64,000 bases of DNA, taken from the NCBI RefSeq assembly GCF_014653195.1, contig NZ_BNAH01000012.1:92688-156687 (forward strand), in the 5' to 3' direction. This DNA comes from Thalassotalea profundi. GTDB lineage: Bacteria > Pseudomonadota > Gammaproteobacteria > Enterobacterales > Alteromonadaceae. Below the pieces are notes generated by a model, which ran no database searches, was not told the origin of the DNA, and saw only the letters and a list, made by a program, of their open reading frames with translations. The translations under genes and the position numbers were made by a program. Numbering within the stretch: position 1 is the first letter of the stretch; each line of letters opens with the position of its first letter. Below, piece after piece: positions 47,952-55,923 of the stretch.

Positions 47952-49733
47952 GTGAGTTCTTCAAAAAATCTGGAGCAGCCATGGATTATGGCTATTCAAG
48001 AAATAATAGGACTAACTAAGGATGGAAAGTCAACGCAAATCAAGCTCCAAGAGAGAAAAAGTCAGCTAAATTCGACTTTTTCTAGATTGGTGAACTCACT
48101 TGATCAAGCAATTATTTTAACGGATATTGATGGTTTTATTGTTGAAATCAGCGATAAAGCTTCTGCATTACTACGCTATACTAGTGAAGATCTCAAAGGC
48201 GAAAGCTTACAAAAGCTATATTGTTCCTTGCACAATAAACAGTTTTTCAAAAATACTTGGGCTCATATTAAAAGCACTGAACACACTGAAACTGAACTGT
48301 GGTATCAAAATAATGACGCCCAGCTTATTCCGGTTATGCAAACATCTATTCGCCTCGCATCAGTCGCTAACAATATTGATTATTTCATTCATGCTATTGA
48401 TGATATTTCAGCCAACATTGCCACTCAGAGTAAAATGCAAAAGTTGGCCATGTGTGATCATCTAACTAACTTACCCAATAGACTCAATATATTACAAAAG
48501 TTGCGTGATGAAGTTGCACTTTTAACCACAACACAACAAAAGTGTGCCGTGATATTTATTGATTTAGACGGTTTTAGAAAAGTTAATGATGTGTATGATC
48601 ACGTCACTGGTGATCAATTAATGTTAGCCGGAGTAAAACGCTTACAATCTGTTATTACCAATACATTTTTAGGACGCTTAGGTGGCGATGAGTTTGTCAT
48701 TATCTACCCATTTGATGATGTACAAAAACTAAACACCTTACTTGATAATATTTTAGCCAGTTTCATCGACCCCTTCGCAGTACAGGACCATGAATTATTT
48801 TTAGGTATTAATATTGGCGTATCCATCGCTCCCAACAATAGTAGCGATCCTGAAGAATTAATTAACCAAGCGGATATGGCATTACATGCAATTAAAGCAG
48901 GCGAAAAACGCATACAATTTTATACGGCTGACTTTTTACAATGCATGCAACGACAGTTAAAAATTGAACATTGCCTAAAACAAGCAATTGAAACCCAAGA
49001 ATTAAAAGTTTTTTTCCAACCTAAATATGATCTAACTAATAATAAAATTGTTGGTATGGAAGCTCTACTGCGATGGACCCATCACGAGTTAGGACCAATA
49101 CCACCTGATGAGTTCATTGCCATTGCCGAAAATGCGGGACTTATTGTTAATATTGGTCGTTATGTATTAAATGCCTGCGCTCAACTCATTAGTAAATTAC
49201 AAGCAGAAAATAAATTCTGCGTACCTATTGCCGTGAACATTTCTGGCCATCACTTTTCACAAGCAAATGTATTTAAAGATGTTCAACAGGCTTTATTATT
49301 ATTCAATATTGCACCTGAATATATTGAAATTGAAATTACCGAAAATGTTGTGATGATGGACTATGACATAGTTATTGACCAACTCACTCAGCTAAAAGCA
49401 TTAGGGGTACAAATTTCAATTGATGACTTTGGCACCGGCCACTCTTCACTAGAGCGACTTGCTAAATTACCGATTGATTCGTTAAAAATAGACCGTTCTT
49501 TTGTACTCAATTTAAATGAACAGCCACAAACACAAGCCATTATAAAAGCCGTATTATCTTTGTCTGCCGCCTTAGGTTTAAAGTCTGTTGCCGAAGGTAT
49601 TGAAACAATAAGCCAAGAACAATTTTTACGCTCCAATGAATGCACCTTAGGACAAGGCTTCTTATTTGCAAAACCCATAGCCGAAGATGAAATGATTGCT
49701 TTGTTAAACACGCAGAGTGACATTAAAGACTGA
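47952..49733 (+). CDS. PAS-GGDEF-EAL cyclic-di-GMP signalling protein
   Basis: The product is about 593 residues. It has a PAS domain at about 45-155 (TDIDGFIVEISDKASALLRYTSEDLKGE), a GGDEF domain at about 170-320 with DHLTNLPNRL, FIDLDGFRKVND and an intact GGDEF, and an EAL domain at about 340-590. The EAL domain has MEALLRW, NISGHHF, IEITENVVM, DDFGTGHSSL, KIDRSFV and VAEGIE, so its phosphodiesterase residues are all present. The protein may therefore make and destroy cyclic di-GMP, with one activity dominant. The cyclase lacks an RxxD inhibition site. No membrane segment is seen. I chose GTG 47952, which follows an AGGT site; a TTG 18 bases upstream and a later ATG are alternatives. Confidence 0.9.
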   Translation: MSSSKNLEQPWIMAIQEIIGLTKDGKSTQIKLQERKSQLNSTFSRLVNSLDQAIILTDIDGFIVEISDKASALLRYTSEDLKGESLQKLYCSLHNKQFFKNTWAHIKSTEHTETELWYQNNDAQLIPVMQTSIRLASVANNIDYFIHAIDDISANIATQSKMQKLAMCDHLTNLPNRLNILQKLRDEVALLTTTQQKCAVIFIDLDGFRKVNDVYDHVTGDQLMLAGVKRLQSVITNTFLGRLGGDEFVIIYPFDDVQKLNTLLDNILASFIDPFAVQDHELFLGINIGVSIAPNNSSDPEELINQADMALHAIKAGEKRIQFYTADFLQCMQRQLKIEHCLKQAIETQELKVFFQPKYDLTNNKIVGMEALLRWTHHELGPIPPDEFIAIAENAGLIVNIGRYVLNACAQLISKLQAENKFCVPIAVNISGHHFSQANVFKDVQQALLLFNIAPEYIEIEITENVVMMDYDIVIDQLTQLKALGVQISIDDFGTGHSSLERLAKLPIDSLKIDRSFVLNLNEQPQTQAIIKAVLSLSAALGLKSVAEGIETISQEQFLRSNECTLGQGFLFAKPIAEDEMIALLNTQSDIKD

Positions 49734-49746
49734 GCTTAAAAATGAA

Positions 49747-49780
49747 AAACGAAAACCAGCATAGCTATTGGTTTTCGTTT
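49747..49780. terminator. Bidirectional terminator
   Basis: AAACGAAAACCA and TGGTTTTCGTTT form a perfect 12-bp stem around a ten-base loop between two convergent genes, with A/T-rich flanks. Confidence 0.8.
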
Positions 49781-49793
49781 AGTGTTGTTGAAT

Positions 49794-51644
49794 TTACTGC
49801 TCTTTAATTTGCCATACGGCGACTGAACCAGAAATTTCATTACCAATAATCAATAATGCTTCGTTGGTTGGGCTTTGCTCTGCTGAGATAAACTTCATAC
49901 CTTCAGGTGCTAAGTCACCAGTTATATCGGCACCAGCAACTAAGCCTCTATTATAAAAATATTCAACAAAATTAACATTATATGGGTTAGTAACGTTATA
50001 AACTAAAATACCACCCATACGCTCTAAACCAATAAAGGCATAGGTTTGAGTACCTATTTTTCCGATAGCTAACGCTTCAGGTTCTGGACCTTTTGCATCT
50101 GAGCGTGTGTCACCTTCATTTTCATCTTCATTATTGTTAAATGATTCTCCATGAATTGAAGCAGTAACTCGCTCAATATCGTCACCTGAATCAAATACTT
50201 TTAAACCATTATTATCCCAAATGGTAAATGAACGGGCACCATAGGTATAAAGCTTGCTGTATTCATCTTGTTCATTTTTACCTAAAGCATTGGTAACAAC
50301 TAATCGACCTAAACCATCGTTGCCGCCATTTGCTGATATATAGGCATCTAAATCAGCGCTTACCACACCATAATCTTCTAGATCTTTTGCGCGTACTTCA
50401 TCAGTAAATGCGATACAAATTTCTTCGCCATCATCCCAGTCATAACTCCCTTGTGGGAAGTCACTTTCACAGGTAGCTTTCCCTGCATCTTCTTCAGCAT
50501 CACCTTCGAATGCGATATATTCACGACCATCGCCTTCGTTAGCTGATATTGCAAAATTAGCACCCTTCCATGAATAGCTCACGATAGTGTCGGGTTGGTA
50601 CATACCAAACAAATTCTGGTAGCTTGAAAAATTAATACCACCATCTTTATCTGATACATCCAGTTTGTGTTGGCTCCAATCTTTAAAGCCAAGCCCTTTT
50701 ATTTGCAACGTATTATCAGCTAGGTTAACAATTGCTATCGCATTATTTTCTTGTAAAGTCACATAGGCAGTAGTGTCGTCTTCAGATATAGCGATATACT
50801 CAGGTTCAAGATCTTGAGCAACCGTGTAATTTCTCAGCTCACCTTTAATCATTTGCCCTGATGGGTTTGAAAATTTCATTCCTTGCGCTTCAAGCTCAGA
50901 TTGCATCTCATTATATTGTGTAAATTCAATACTTATCGCTGTATCAGCTGGTACGCCTGAAGTAATATCAATAACAGAAATAGAACCTTCAGGGTCAATT
51001 ACATAATCATTTGAAGGCTCACCTTCATTTGCCACTAATACTTTAGTACCCGCATGATTAAAAGTCACATTATCAGGTAAATCACCTACAACAACATTTT
51101 TTAAGAAAGCAGGGGTCGCTCCAGAAATATCATAGAACGCTATATGCCCATTAATGCCAGGTGTACCTGAGGCTATGGCAACAGCTAACAATTCATTATT
51201 ATTATCAATAGCTATGCTATTGGCATCACCATTTAACCCTGCAGTTTCAGGTAAATTTAATGTGTAGATTGACGCTAAGTTTGTTCCTGAAATAATACCT
51301 TCACTATCTGCTGCAAGCGCATCGGCATCCAATACATTGGCATCAATCACTTCAACAACCGCCGGCTTAACAGAGCTATTAACTGCATAAATCCAATTTT
51401 TAGAGGTTTGGTAAGTGACTATTTCAGCCGCGCCTTCAGGATCATCAGCATTGAGCACTGCGCGTCCTACCAGAGAAATAGCTAAACCTGTTGGAGCATT
51501 ATTACCATCAATACCGTCAACGCCATTTTGACCATTGCTTCCATCAGCACCATTCATTCCTGCTGCGCCGTCGTCACCATCAAGCGTACATGCTGATACC
51601 AACCCCATCAATGACATTGCAATTAATAACTTACTTAATTTCAT
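49794..51644 (-). CDS. Choice-of-anchor I family lipoprotein with collagen-like N-terminus
   Basis: This 616-residue envelope protein has a lipoprotein signal ending in GLVSAC (Cys19). Next comes a short Gly-x-x collagen-like stretch (about 22-49: GDDGAAGMNGADGSNGQNG and on), then a beta-propeller-like body. The body carries the features of the choice-of-anchor I family: AVNSS, GDANSIAIDNNNELLAVAI, DNVTFNHAGTKVLVANEGEPSNDY with SISVIDI, FAISANEGDGREY, and a final GPEPEALAIGKIGTQTYAFIGLERMGGI with DLAPEGMKFI. Relatives are often linked to alkaline-phosphatase or phytase-like functions, but no activity is established from the sequence. The collagen-like part is probably a stalk. It is monocistronic. 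Confidence 0.82.
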   Translation of the reverse strand: MKLSKLLIAMSLMGLVSACTLDGDDGAAGMNGADGSNGQNGVDGIDGNNAPTGLAISLVGRAVLNADDPEGAAEIVTYQTSKNWIYAVNSSVKPAVVEVIDANVLDADALAADSEGIISGTNLASIYTLNLPETAGLNGDANSIAIDNNNELLAVAIASGTPGINGHIAFYDISGATPAFLKNVVVGDLPDNVTFNHAGTKVLVANEGEPSNDYVIDPEGSISVIDITSGVPADTAISIEFTQYNEMQSELEAQGMKFSNPSGQMIKGELRNYTVAQDLEPEYIAISEDDTTAYVTLQENNAIAIVNLADNTLQIKGLGFKDWSQHKLDVSDKDGGINFSSYQNLFGMYQPDTIVSYSWKGANFAISANEGDGREYIAFEGDAEEDAGKATCESDFPQGSYDWDDGEEICIAFTDEVRAKDLEDYGVVSADLDAYISANGGNDGLGRLVVTNALGKNEQDEYSKLYTYGARSFTIWDNNGLKVFDSGDDIERVTASIHGESFNNNEDENEGDTRSDAKGPEPEALAIGKIGTQTYAFIGLERMGGILVYNVTNPYNVNFVEYFYNRGLVAGADITGDLAPEGMKFISAEQSPTNEALLIIGNEISGSVAVWQIKEQ

Positions 51645-51827
51645 TCTCTTACCTATTTAATTGTACTAATGATTAATAAAATAGAGGATAGTCAAACAGC
51701 TTTTTATGATGATTTAATGACAATAAAATGTCGTTGCGATGACAAACGTAATGCGTTGTAAACTAAATGTTATTGCACTACTATCTAACTATTATCCTAA
51801 ATACAAACACTGCAATGAGATAATTTA

Positions 51828-53231
51828 ATGGTAATAACTGCTGTCAACCATGTAAATCAATGGCTTTGGGGATCTGGGCAGATACTTATTTATCTTTTAG
51901 TGATTGCGGGTTTCTGGTTTTCATTAAAATTAAAGTTCATACAAATACGCCACTTCAAACACATGTTCAGTGTGATGAAAGGCAGTAGTAGAAGTGATAC
52001 ATCAGGGATAAGTTCATTTCAAGCGCTCTGCACCGGACTTTCTGCCCGCGTCGGCACAGGAAATTTAGCAGGTGTTTCTATGGCCATTTCTTTAGGTGGC
52101 AGTGGCGCTGTTTTTTGGATGTGGGTTATTGCTCTATTAGGTATGGCAACAGGCTTTGCTGAAAGTATTTTAGGACAGCTTTATAAGATACGCGACGATA
52201 AAAAAGAGTTCCGTGGCGGGCCTGCATATTATATTCAAATGGGCTTAAATAATCGTCCGTTTGCAATTTTATTTGCACTTTGTTTATTTCTTGGTTATGG
52301 CTTCAGTTTTAGTGCAATGCAAGCCAATACAATTACCGATGCACTCAATCATGCTTTTGAAATTCCAACATTTTATTCAGGTTTAATGATTACTCTACTC
52401 GCAGGCAGCATTGTTGTCGGTGGGTTAAAAGGTATTGCCCGCTTTGCTGAATTAGTTGTGCCTTTTATGGGCGTTGCATTTATCGCTACCACTCTAGTTA
52501 TTACCCTAATAAATATTAGCGCAGTTCCGGCTATGCTAGTCGATATTTTTAGTTCTGCTTTTGGTTTACAGGAAGCGGGTGCTGGTGCCCTTGGCGCAGC
52601 CATTAAAAATGGGATTCAACGAGGCTTATATTCCAACGAGGCGGGTGCTGGTAGTGTACCTCATGCATCAGCAAGTGCATCCCCTAATCCTAATCACCCG
52701 GTAACCCAAGGTTATGTACAAATGCTGGGCGTCTTTTTAGATACCATAGTGCTTTGTACTTGTACCGCAGTTGTTGTGCTTTTGGCTGATTTACCCATTT
52801 CTGGAGAGATGGAAGGCATAAGGTTAACTCAAGATGCTATGACAACCCATTTAGGCGCTGGTGGTGTTTACTTTGTTGCCGCTGCCATTTCACTGTTTGC
52901 ATTTACTTCTGTTGTTGCAAATTACGCGTATGCCGAAAGTAATTTACATTTATTTAAACTCGACAATACGTTGGGCCGTACTCTTTATACCTGCGCTTAT
53001 TTAAGCATGGTACTTTGGGGCTCAAGTGCGACATTAAAGCAAGTATGGGCAATGGCAGATATGGCATTAGGCTTAATGACGTTAGTAAATATTACTGCAA
53101 TAATTTTACTCACCCCCACGATCGTAGCTTTAACAAAAGATTACCAAACTAAATTAGCCGCGAAAAAGTCGCTCGTATTTAAACAAAGCGATATTAAATA
53201 TCAAGGTAAGACTGAAGATGGCGTTTGGTGA
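51828..53231 (+). CDS. AGCS family sodium:alanine/glycine symporter
   Basis: The 467-residue inner-membrane protein has about ten to eleven transmembrane segments. Family signatures are FQALCTGLSARVGTGNLAGVSMAI, the GGPAYYIQMGL loop, GGLKGIARFAELVVPFM, and RGLYSNEAGAGSVPHASA. These match AlsT/DagA/Acp proteins, which import alanine or glycine with sodium, suiting a marine cell. Its 3' end overlaps the convergent hydrolase gene by 31 bases. Confidence 0.93.
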   Translation: MVITAVNHVNQWLWGSGQILIYLLVIAGFWFSLKLKFIQIRHFKHMFSVMKGSSRSDTSGISSFQALCTGLSARVGTGNLAGVSMAISLGGSGAVFWMWVIALLGMATGFAESILGQLYKIRDDKKEFRGGPAYYIQMGLNNRPFAILFALCLFLGYGFSFSAMQANTITDALNHAFEIPTFYSGLMITLLAGSIVVGGLKGIARFAELVVPFMGVAFIATTLVITLINISAVPAMLVDIFSSAFGLQEAGAGALGAAIKNGIQRGLYSNEAGAGSVPHASASASPNPNHPVTQGYVQMLGVFLDTIVLCTCTAVVVLLADLPISGEMEGIRLTQDAMTTHLGAGGVYFVAAAISLFAFTSVVANYAYAESNLHLFKLDNTLGRTLYTCAYLSMVLWGSSATLKQVWAMADMALGLMTLVNITAIILLTPTIVALTKDYQTKLAAKKSLVFKQSDIKYQGKTEDGVW

Positions 53232-54040
53232 TCACTAAGGTGAATTTGTTTTTCAAACCATGAATCACCATAAGTAGCGCCATTCATCATAGGAATTAAG
53301 TAATCAGCAATGAGAAAGTGGCCCTTTGCTTGTCTGATAAAAAGCTCGCCGCTATATGGAAAATCTATGTGTTGTAAACCCAACCAAGTAACAGGGTCAT
53401 CACTATTTGCGAAATGTTCACAATAGATATGTGTCGATAAAACACTGGTTTTAAAACCTGCGCCAAAGGTAATATAGCGAATACGTGACAAATCTTCTTC
53501 TGTTGCATTTTTTGCGAGCTCAATTAACGCCGATGTAGAAATTATTGCACCTTGTGAATAAGCCACAATGGTTAATTCTCCCTCTTCTAACAATTGTGCT
53601 TCAATCGCCTCAAGCATTCGCTGTGCCACATCAGTTAATACACCAGAGCGTCCTTGATTACATTCAAGTAAATCTTGAAATAGCCCATCAGTTTCATTAT
53701 AAATTAACGCAACATCCTGCCTAATTGCTTTATTTAAAATATCCGCTTGATGCTTAGCAACAGAATAAGGCGTAACAATACCGTTAATAAAGAGCACTCG
53801 CGGTTTTTTATCACTTTTACTCTGTTCAGTCGCTAAGGTAGGTAACTTAGAGGAAACAACAGCTTTTACTTTTTGAACGATTAACTGTTTGCGAAAATTA
53901 ATTTCACTTTCAGGGTGACGGATAGTCTTAGTATTAAGTAGATCAAGCAAATTAATACCACTATCAAGCACTAAGCGTAAATCATCAAGCAAAGTAGAGC
54001 CAAAAGCTTTATCTAAATATTTTTCTATTATCTTATTCAT
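53201..54040 (-). CDS. Alpha/beta-hydrolase fold protein, unknown substrate
   Basis: The 279-residue cytoplasmic protein has a probable catalytic triad: serine in the nucleophile elbow VAYSQGA (about residue 164), aspartate in NSDDPVTW, and histidine in KGHFLIADYL near the C-terminus. RVLFINGIVTPY at about 85-96 looks like the oxyanion strand. I see no signal peptide or lid motif that tells the substrate; lipase, esterase or thioesterase are possible. It is convergent with the AGCS symporter gene, and the last ten codons overlap it on the other strand. Family placement is moderate. Confidence 0.7.
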   Translation of the reverse strand: MNKIIEKYLDKAFGSTLLDDLRLVLDSGINLLDLLNTKTIRHPESEINFRKQLIVQKVKAVVSSKLPTLATEQSKSDKKPRVLFINGIVTPYSVAKHQADILNKAIRQDVALIYNETDGLFQDLLECNQGRSGVLTDVAQRMLEAIEAQLLEEGELTIVAYSQGAIISTSALIELAKNATEEDLSRIRYITFGAGFKTSVLSTHIYCEHFANSDDPVTWLGLQHIDFPYSGELFIRQAKGHFLIADYLIPMMNGATYGDSWFEKQIHLSDHQTPSSVLP

Positions 54041-54099
54041 TTACATCTTTTCAATAAAGCAATTAGCAGTTTATCTAGTAAGCCTAATTATTACAGTAT

Positions 54100-54522
54100 T
54101 TACTTTTGCACTACTGTATATATTTTATTAACAATCTTCCACTCATCACCAAATTTTAATAATGAAAGATAATCAACATATTTCCAAGTCCCCATATCCC
54201 ATTCAGCCCTTACTGATGCAGCAGTATTTTCTATATCTACAGCGATAATACTCGTGATGTGTGTCCCAGGCTTATCTTTACTGAAAAACCCTAAAAATTG
54301 TTCCAATTCATAAGTTTTAAGCGCCCCGTCTTTAACTCCCTGAATTTTAGCTGTTTCATGGAAGGCTTTAGCAACAATATCAGGATCCCCTAACTTGCTA
54401 CCGTCTAAATAATAATTAACCGCCTTTTCAACCGATTGCGTTTGCGATATCTCTCCAGAAAGTGTCTTTTCAGCAAAAACATTAAAGCTAAAACAAACAA
54501 ATAACAGTGCTATAAATTTCAT
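54100..54522 (-). CDS. Exported NTF2-like / putative lumazine-binding protein
   Basis: This 140-residue protein starts with a signal peptide (about 1-17, cut after VFA) and then a single NTF2-like domain (VEKAVNYYLDGSKLGDPDIVAKAFHETAKIQG... WKYVDYLSLLKFGDEWKIVNKIY) typical of the putative lumazine-binding or DUF4440-like proteins. The start at 54522 follows an AAAGGA site; 14 upstream codons in frame are probably not used. It has no recognised catalytic residues. It probably acts in the periplasm; ligand unknown. Confidence 0.8.
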   Translation of the reverse strand: MKFIALLFVCFSFNVFAEKTLSGEISQTQSVEKAVNYYLDGSKLGDPDIVAKAFHETAKIQGVKDGALKTYELEQFLGFFSKDKPGTHITSIIAVDIENTAASVRAEWDMGTWKYVDYLSLLKFGDEWKIVNKIYTVVQK

Positions 54523-54669
54523 GAATATTCCTTTCAGTAAGACCATTTTATTGATTATAGACACAACTTAATGACTACAATTCTTTTGCAATAAAATAAT
54601 AGACTAGATTACTCAATATACTATCATTAATCTTTACATTAATGATTACTCTCAAAAAAGGCTTGGCTT

Positions 54670-54903
54670 ATGAGTGATATGTCTCAAAATAGTGATAAAG
54701 AAATTGATGACACAACTTGCCCTCTTTGTCGTAACAAAAACTTATGTCAGGCTCATCAACCTGGAGAGTGCTGGTGTTATTCAGCTGAAATACCTCAAGA
54801 CGTAATTGATATGGTAGAACCACAATTCAAACGAAAAAGCTGTATTTGCCAAAGTTGCATCGAAAGATATAATCTAGCACTCGCTGTCGATGCCTATAAA
54901 TAG
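54670..54903 (+). CDS. Cysteine-rich CWC family protein
   Basis: The protein has 77 residues and eight cysteines in the pattern CPLC (17-20), C26, CWC (about 34-36) and CICQSC near the end, matching the Cys-rich CWC family, probably zinc-binding. The role is unknown. It converges on the AraC regulator gene with a 15-base gap and no visible terminator. Confidence 0.85.
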   Translation: MSDMSQNSDKEIDDTTCPLCRNKNLCQAHQPGECWCYSAEIPQDVIDMVEPQFKRKSCICQSCIERYNLALAVDAYK

Positions 54904-54918
54904 CTAACAACTCAATTA

Positions 54919-55701
54919 TTAACAAATATTTAGATAATTATTGGGCGTAACACCCACTTGTTTTTTAAACATATAAATAAAAGCAGAGCTCGATTCATAA
55001 CCCAGCATTTTAGCTATTTCATTTATGCTATCGCCAAGCACAATATGCTTTATCGCTATTTGAACATTTAAGCGTTGACGCCAATCACTATACGTCATCC
55101 CCGTTTCAATTTTAAATCGACGTGTAAGTGTGCGTGATGATGCACTAACAAACTTACCCCAAGCAATTAAATCGCTTTTAATTGCCGGATGCTTTTGTAG
55201 TCGTTCAACAATCAATTTTAAGCGTTCATCTTGAGGATAAGGCAAATAGGTATCTAACCAATCAGCCTGACAAATTCGATCTCTTATCAGCCTTAACAAT
55301 CGTCCGTCACTTCCTTTCCAAGTGTAATCATTAGATATTGTGCTTGCTTCTAAAGCAATCGCGCTAAAGAAAGCATACCCTTGAAGGGTTACACACTGCT
55401 CAGGCGTATTTTCACATTGCTCAGGAGCCAAATAAAAATGAATTAATTGCGTATCTGTTTTAGCGATAACTTCATGTTCTTGTCCCATTGGTACCCAGAC
55501 TCCCTGATTAGGAGCCGCAATATAACGGCCTTGTGAAGTAATTATCGCAATCACGCCTTTTTGAACAAAATAAAGCTGCCCACGTTTATGCTTATGCAAA
55601 GGTATACCCGCTAAACTAGGTATTTCTCGTTTAATAACGACAATTGGAGATTCTTTTTCAGAAACTGAACCGCTTTCATTTTTCCGTAAATTCTCTGGCA
55701 T
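54919..55701 (-). CDS. AraC family transcriptional regulator with cupin N-terminus
   Basis: The 260-residue protein has an N-terminal cupin (about 25-120) with PLHKHKRGQLYFVQKG and VPMGQEHEV, which would bind a small effector. A C-terminal double helix-turn-helix (about 160-258) includes SSRTLTRRFKIETGMTYSDWRQ and the second helix-turn-helix MLGYESSSAFIYMFKKQVGVTPNNY. It is an activator or repressor of unknown target. The divergent M16 peptidase gene lies about 220 bases away and could be a target. Confidence 0.9.
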   Translation of the reverse strand: MPENLRKNESGSVSEKESPIVVIKREIPSLAGIPLHKHKRGQLYFVQKGVIAIITSQGRYIAAPNQGVWVPMGQEHEVIAKTDTQLIHFYLAPEQCENTPEQCVTLQGYAFFSAIALEASTISNDYTWKGSDGRLLRLIRDRICQADWLDTYLPYPQDERLKLIVERLQKHPAIKSDLIAWGKFVSASSRTLTRRFKIETGMTYSDWRQRLNVQIAIKHIVLGDSINEIAKMLGYESSSAFIYMFKKQVGVTPNNYLNIC

Positions 55702-55923
55702 ATCTTCAACGCTTTTTTAATAAGTGATGATTAACTACATTAAGTGTTAGCCATATTTGCTTAAAATTCAAACTATGACGATTTTTTTGCATTTCGTAGT
55801 TCAAACCTTTAAATTTACCGGTTAATTAATTGTTACAAATAGCCCATTCATATTAAAGCGCAATTCACTACACTAGTAGAATTAACTGCCTTTAGTAATA
55901 GCATAAATAATAAGTGAATATTG

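Noticed and set aside
48127..48465. 112-codon plus-strand frame overlapping the PAS region of the GGDEF-EAL gene
   Set aside because: The overlapping frame has clear PAS and GGDEF motifs; this one has none.
49388..49723. 111-codon minus-strand frame inside the EAL domain
   Set aside because: It is a shadow of the conserved EAL coding region.
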